Shown here: piece after piece, positions 61,455 to 64,000 of the stretch
How the letters are laid out: the number at the start of each line of letters is the position of its first letter
Position numbering within the stretch: position 1 is the stretch's first letter
From: Sclerotinia nivalis
Lineage: Eukaryota > Ascomycota > Leotiomycetes > Helotiales > Sclerotiniaceae
Length of the DNA stretch: 64,000 nt
Direction of reading: 5' to 3'
NCBI GenBank assembly: GCA_029531795.1
Contig: JAPEIS010000008.1
Location: forward strand, 1,054,001-1,118,000
The notes under the pieces: generated by a model
What the model was told of the DNA's origin: nothing
What the model saw: the letters and a program-made list of their open reading frames with translations, nothing else
The model's database searches: none
Made by a program: the position numbers and the translations under genes

Positions 61455-62452
61455 ATGTCATTCCCATACAAACACGTCCTCCTGGTCGGAGCCAGCTCCG
61501 GAATCGGTCTTGCATTGGCCGAACGTCTCGTTCAAGACTGCAAAGTCACCGTCGTCGGTCGTCGCAGGGAGCTTCTCGATGAGTTTGTAGCCAAGCATGG
61601 CAGCAAAGCCCAAGCTATCACTTTCGATCTCGCTGATATTGAGAAAGCTCCTCAATTTGCTGCCGATGTCATAAAGGGCTCCCCTGACATCGATTGCATC
61701 TTCCTCAATGCAGGGTTCCAACAAAGGGAAAAGTGGACCAAGCCTGGAAGTGTTGATGTCAAAGGATTCAAATCGGTAATGGATGTTAATTTTACCAGTT
61801 TTGTGGTATTAACTCATGCCTTTCTTCCATATTTTTTGGAGAAAAAGGAGAAGACGAGTTTCATATAGTTTGTCACCCCGTCCCAACTCCTATTGTTACA
61901 TTGAATATCGCTAACGAGTCCTCAGCACAACCTCCAACCTCGCAATTATTCCCGCCGTAATTATGTCGTCTTACTCTGCTTCCAAAGCAGCTCTCCATGC
62001 ATTCATCCTCTGCTTGCGAAATGACCTTCGCGATACTTCTGTGAATGTCGTTGAGTTGTTGCCTCCTCTTGTTCAGAGTACGTTTTCTCTCCCATCCCCC
62101 ATATCTCACCTACCATCTAACCCCCTGACGCCTTTCCCCATCCCATCTTTCCACTACCCCAATTCACCCTCCACCCTCCACCCTCCACCCTCCACCCTTT
62201 CTTCCTCTTCCGATTCTCCCCTCCAAAACTAACCTCCGCCCAGCGGCAATCCACGGCTTTGAGGGCCCCGACGGTCAAACATTGGGCATGCCCCTCGAAG
62301 ACTTCACAGCCCAAGCATACACCGGTCTATCCAGCGGTGAAGACACTGTATTTATCGGAGAAGCACCTACTTCTGAAGGTATTTCGAATATTATTGCTCA
62401 GAGACGGGTAATCTTTGAGGGGATGTCGAAGGCGATTAGGACGATGGTTTAA
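61455..62452 (+). CDS. Short-chain dehydrogenase/reductase (SDR)
   Basis: A 257-aa classical SDR in three exons (61455-61867, 61926-62077 and 62244-62452), closing in frame. Cofactor motif GASSGIG at 12-18, followed by GRRRELL at about 35-41, which favours NADP(H). The structural NAG is at 85-87, and the active site is Tyr154 and Lys158 in YSASK, with Ser141 in TTSNLA as the likely catalytic serine. This is the DltE/YdfG-like oxidoreductase group, presumed cytosolic; the substrate is not predictable. Intron 2 (62,078-62,243) is strongly C-rich and contains five CACCCTC copies. The gene converges on POL2 with 359 nt between stop codons. Confidence 0.93.
62165..62199 (+). repeat. CACCCTC minisatellite inside SDR intron 2
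   Basis: Five consecutive 7-bp copies on the + strand, wholly within the intron, so length changes would not alter the protein. It lies in a G-poor stretch similar in bias to those elsewhere in the window. Confidence 0.88.
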
Positions 62453-62811
62453 GTATCATGAAATGAGAAGTTAGGGGGGGGGATTGGCTTGGACGGTGAA
62501 GAAGGGGAAGTGTTAGGTGATTGGTGCATGGTTAGCAGGTTTAGCTTTGAGTGCTAGAATTTGATTTTATAGTACAGATTTAAGTCCACTGCATGAGATT
62601 TGTGATCGGTTACGAATATCTTTTGCGCATTGATGAACCAGTGAGTTGAAGCATTCAACAAGGTAAAAGTCTTCGATTATGTAGTATATACTCGGTAAAC
62701 ACGAAACGCTATGCAATTCAACAAACCCATCCATATCCCACAAAGTCCTATCGACACCCAAAAACAAACCAAACCCCAACCCAACTCCATCCCACAACCA
62801 ACCAACCAAAT
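62453..62811. other. Convergent 3' spacer between SDR and POL2
   Basis: A 359-nt gap that must hold both 3' UTRs. It starts G-rich (GGGGGGGGG near 62,475) and ends C/A-rich near 62,740-62,811. Nothing else recognised. Confidence 0.55.
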
Positions 62812-64000
62812 CTACAAGCCCCCCAAAACCTCCTCCACAACCGCCCCCAACATCCTCAACCCATAAGCCCTCGCCACACTCCCCCACCCCTCAACCCTCC
62901 TCCTCACCGTCCCCCGATCCACACTCTCCCCCCACTCCCCACCACACCCACACCCCTGTCTCAAATCATTAACCTTAAGTCCTCCACACCTCGCACACTT
63001 TAAATCCTGACCGACCCATTCCCCCAGCACGCCCATCACCTCGCCAATAATCCTCTCCTCGATGCCCAAATGTTCAAATTCGAGATGACAAAAACCACAT
63101 TTCCAACTCCAGCTTCCCTCATTATTCGGAAGTAAATCTTCGTCGCGACAGAAATCCATATCGCGCGATGTGGTACAGGAGTCGCAGACGACGCTGAAGA
63201 GTTTAGCAGACGTGGAAGGATTTTGAAATTTGGCATCGTTGGAAAATTCGCGGATTTCAAACATTTCCAGAAGTTCTTTTCGGAGGAGACGCGCTTCGAG
63301 CGTGATGTTTTTATCGAGGGATAGAACTTGCATGAGACTTTTTACGAGTTCTAGGGCTGGGTTTGTGGGTTTGAGGTGGGAACCGGGGAGGATGGGGAAT
63401 TTGTAATCTTCGGCGAGTTCGGGATGGAGCATTTCATCTTTTTGTCTGCGAATGATACCGGCGATTTGTTTCTTGAGGGGCTTTTCGAAACTCTTCCCAA
63501 GTATGATCTTATCTTCCTTGTCGTCGCCTAGATTTCGGACTGGAAGTTGGGTGGCTCGAGGTGTAGAATCGATGCCGAGACGAGGTTTCTTAAGACCGTG
63601 CATTATGTCGATGAATTCTAAAACCCAATCATTGAAGATTTGTTGTAATTTCTCAGGGAGAAAATTACTCAGTTGCCAATGCATAATGTTATCCAACTTT
63701 TGGTTTTCAGCTTCAACGACTTCCGAGCAACCTTTACCACCATAATTGAACTCGTCGTACCAGACCAGATAATCCCAATACTCTTTGATTTCGAGGTCTA
63801 AGAAATGGAACAGTGGTTTTGCTTTTATCGACTTGAGGATATATTGACTATATGCATATGCGTTCCCGACTTCGGCTTTCGTTGTTTGTAATAGCAGTCG
63901 ATTTGAATTGGCGAATACGACATGGGATCCGACACGTCTGAAATCGGTCATGAGTTGCTGGAATGCCTTTCGAGACATCATTTGTACATAGTAATGTAGT
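62812..64000 (-). CDS. POL2: DNA polymerase epsilon catalytic subunit, C-terminal part
   Basis: The last ~396 residues of the leading-strand replicative polymerase, cut by the window edge; the frame is open to position 64,000 with no start. The region matches the inactive C-terminal half (DUF1744-type), with phrases YVQMMSRKAFQQLMTDFRRVGSHVVFAN, DLEIKEYWDYLVWYDE and LEARLLRKELLEMFEIREFS. It ends in two cysteine modules. The first has CDSC, then DFC and WKCGFC. The second has CARCGGLKV and QGCGCGGEW. These correspond to CysA and CysB, which bind metal and contact the Dpb2 subunit. No intron is visible in this part. The last 60 codons are rich in Gly, Val and Arg, and the stop is at 62,812. Confidence 0.96.
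   Translation of the reverse strand, partial: LHYYVQMMSRKAFQQLMTDFRRVGSHVVFANSNRLLLQTTKAEVGNAYAYSQYILKSIKAKPLFHFLDLEIKEYWDYLVWYDEFNYGGKGCSEVVEAENQKLDNIMHWQLSNFLPEKLQQIFNDWVLEFIDIMHGLKKPRLGIDSTPRATQLPVRNLGDDKEDKIILGKSFEKPLKKQIAGIIRRQKDEMLHPELAEDYKFPILPGSHLKPTNPALELVKSLMQVLSLDKNITLEARLLRKELLEMFEIREFSNDAKFQNPSTSAKLFSVVCDSCTTSRDMDFCRDEDLLPNNEGSWSWKCGFCHLEFEHLGIEERIIGEVMGVLGEWVGQDLKCARCGGLKVNDLRQGCGCGGEWGESVDRGTVRRRVEGWGSVARAYGLRMLGAVVEEVLGGL

Overview
The window looks like a nuclear segment from a filamentous ascomycete. The genes carry short introns (about 45-180 nt, GT...AG). The proteins are typical of Pezizomycotina: an asco-type laccase ending in DSGV, a GH43 arabinanase, a Zn2Cys6 regulator and a DHA1 drug transporter. 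The mix of plant-cell-wall and lignin-type secreted enzymes with AT-rich, repeat-bearing spacers suggests a plant-associated Leotiomycete, perhaps Sclerotiniaceae. That placement is inference; no species marker was read. About half the window is intergenic.

Layout. 1-3.9 kb: no gene, but a tract almost devoid of G on the + strand, including 382 consecutive nt with no G. 3.95-5.45 kb (-): a membrane acyltransferase-3. 5.5-14.5 kb: a gene-poor AT-rich island with a hairpin array (12.2 kb) and degenerate short repeats (12.8-14.2 kb). 14.57-15.74 kb (+): an orphan Q/N/G-rich protein. 15.7-20.4 kb: spacer with short tandem repeats and a second G-poor tract. 20.4-22.6 kb (-): eIF2A. 24.0-26.0 kb (-): MFS transporter. 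27.5-29.5 kb (+): a WD40-like protein, possibly Nup37. 29.5-34.0 kb: spacer. 34.0-35.3 kb (+): secreted GH43 endo-arabinanase. 36.3-37.4 kb (-) and 37.6-38.3 kb (+): divergent enoyl-CoA hydratase and ankyrin genes sharing a 245-bp promoter. 38.6-39.2 kb (-): small secreted protein. 39.9-45.8 kb (-): APC1. 48.1-50.2 kb (-): laccase. 52.3-53.9 kb (+): Ser/Thr-rich secreted protein in six exons. 56.2-58.0 kb (-): type-B carboxylesterase. 58.9-60.5 kb (-): Zn2Cys6 regulator with repeated TAGTCGGC-like sites upstream. 61.5-62.5 kb (+): SDR. 62.8-64.0 kb (-): C-terminal part of POL2, cut by the window edge.

Housekeeping genes (eIF2A, APC1, POL2, hydratase, probable nucleoporin) alternate with an extracellular/accessory set (arabinanase, laccase, carboxylesterase, two secreted proteins, transporter). 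The 48-62.5 kb stretch groups laccase, mucin-like protein, carboxylesterase, regulator and SDR. It has no backbone synthase, so I do not call it a biosynthetic cluster. Splice sites were assigned by hand from GT/AG, reading frame and family continuity, and every model given with exon coordinates closes in frame. I recognised no tRNA, rRNA or intact transposon.
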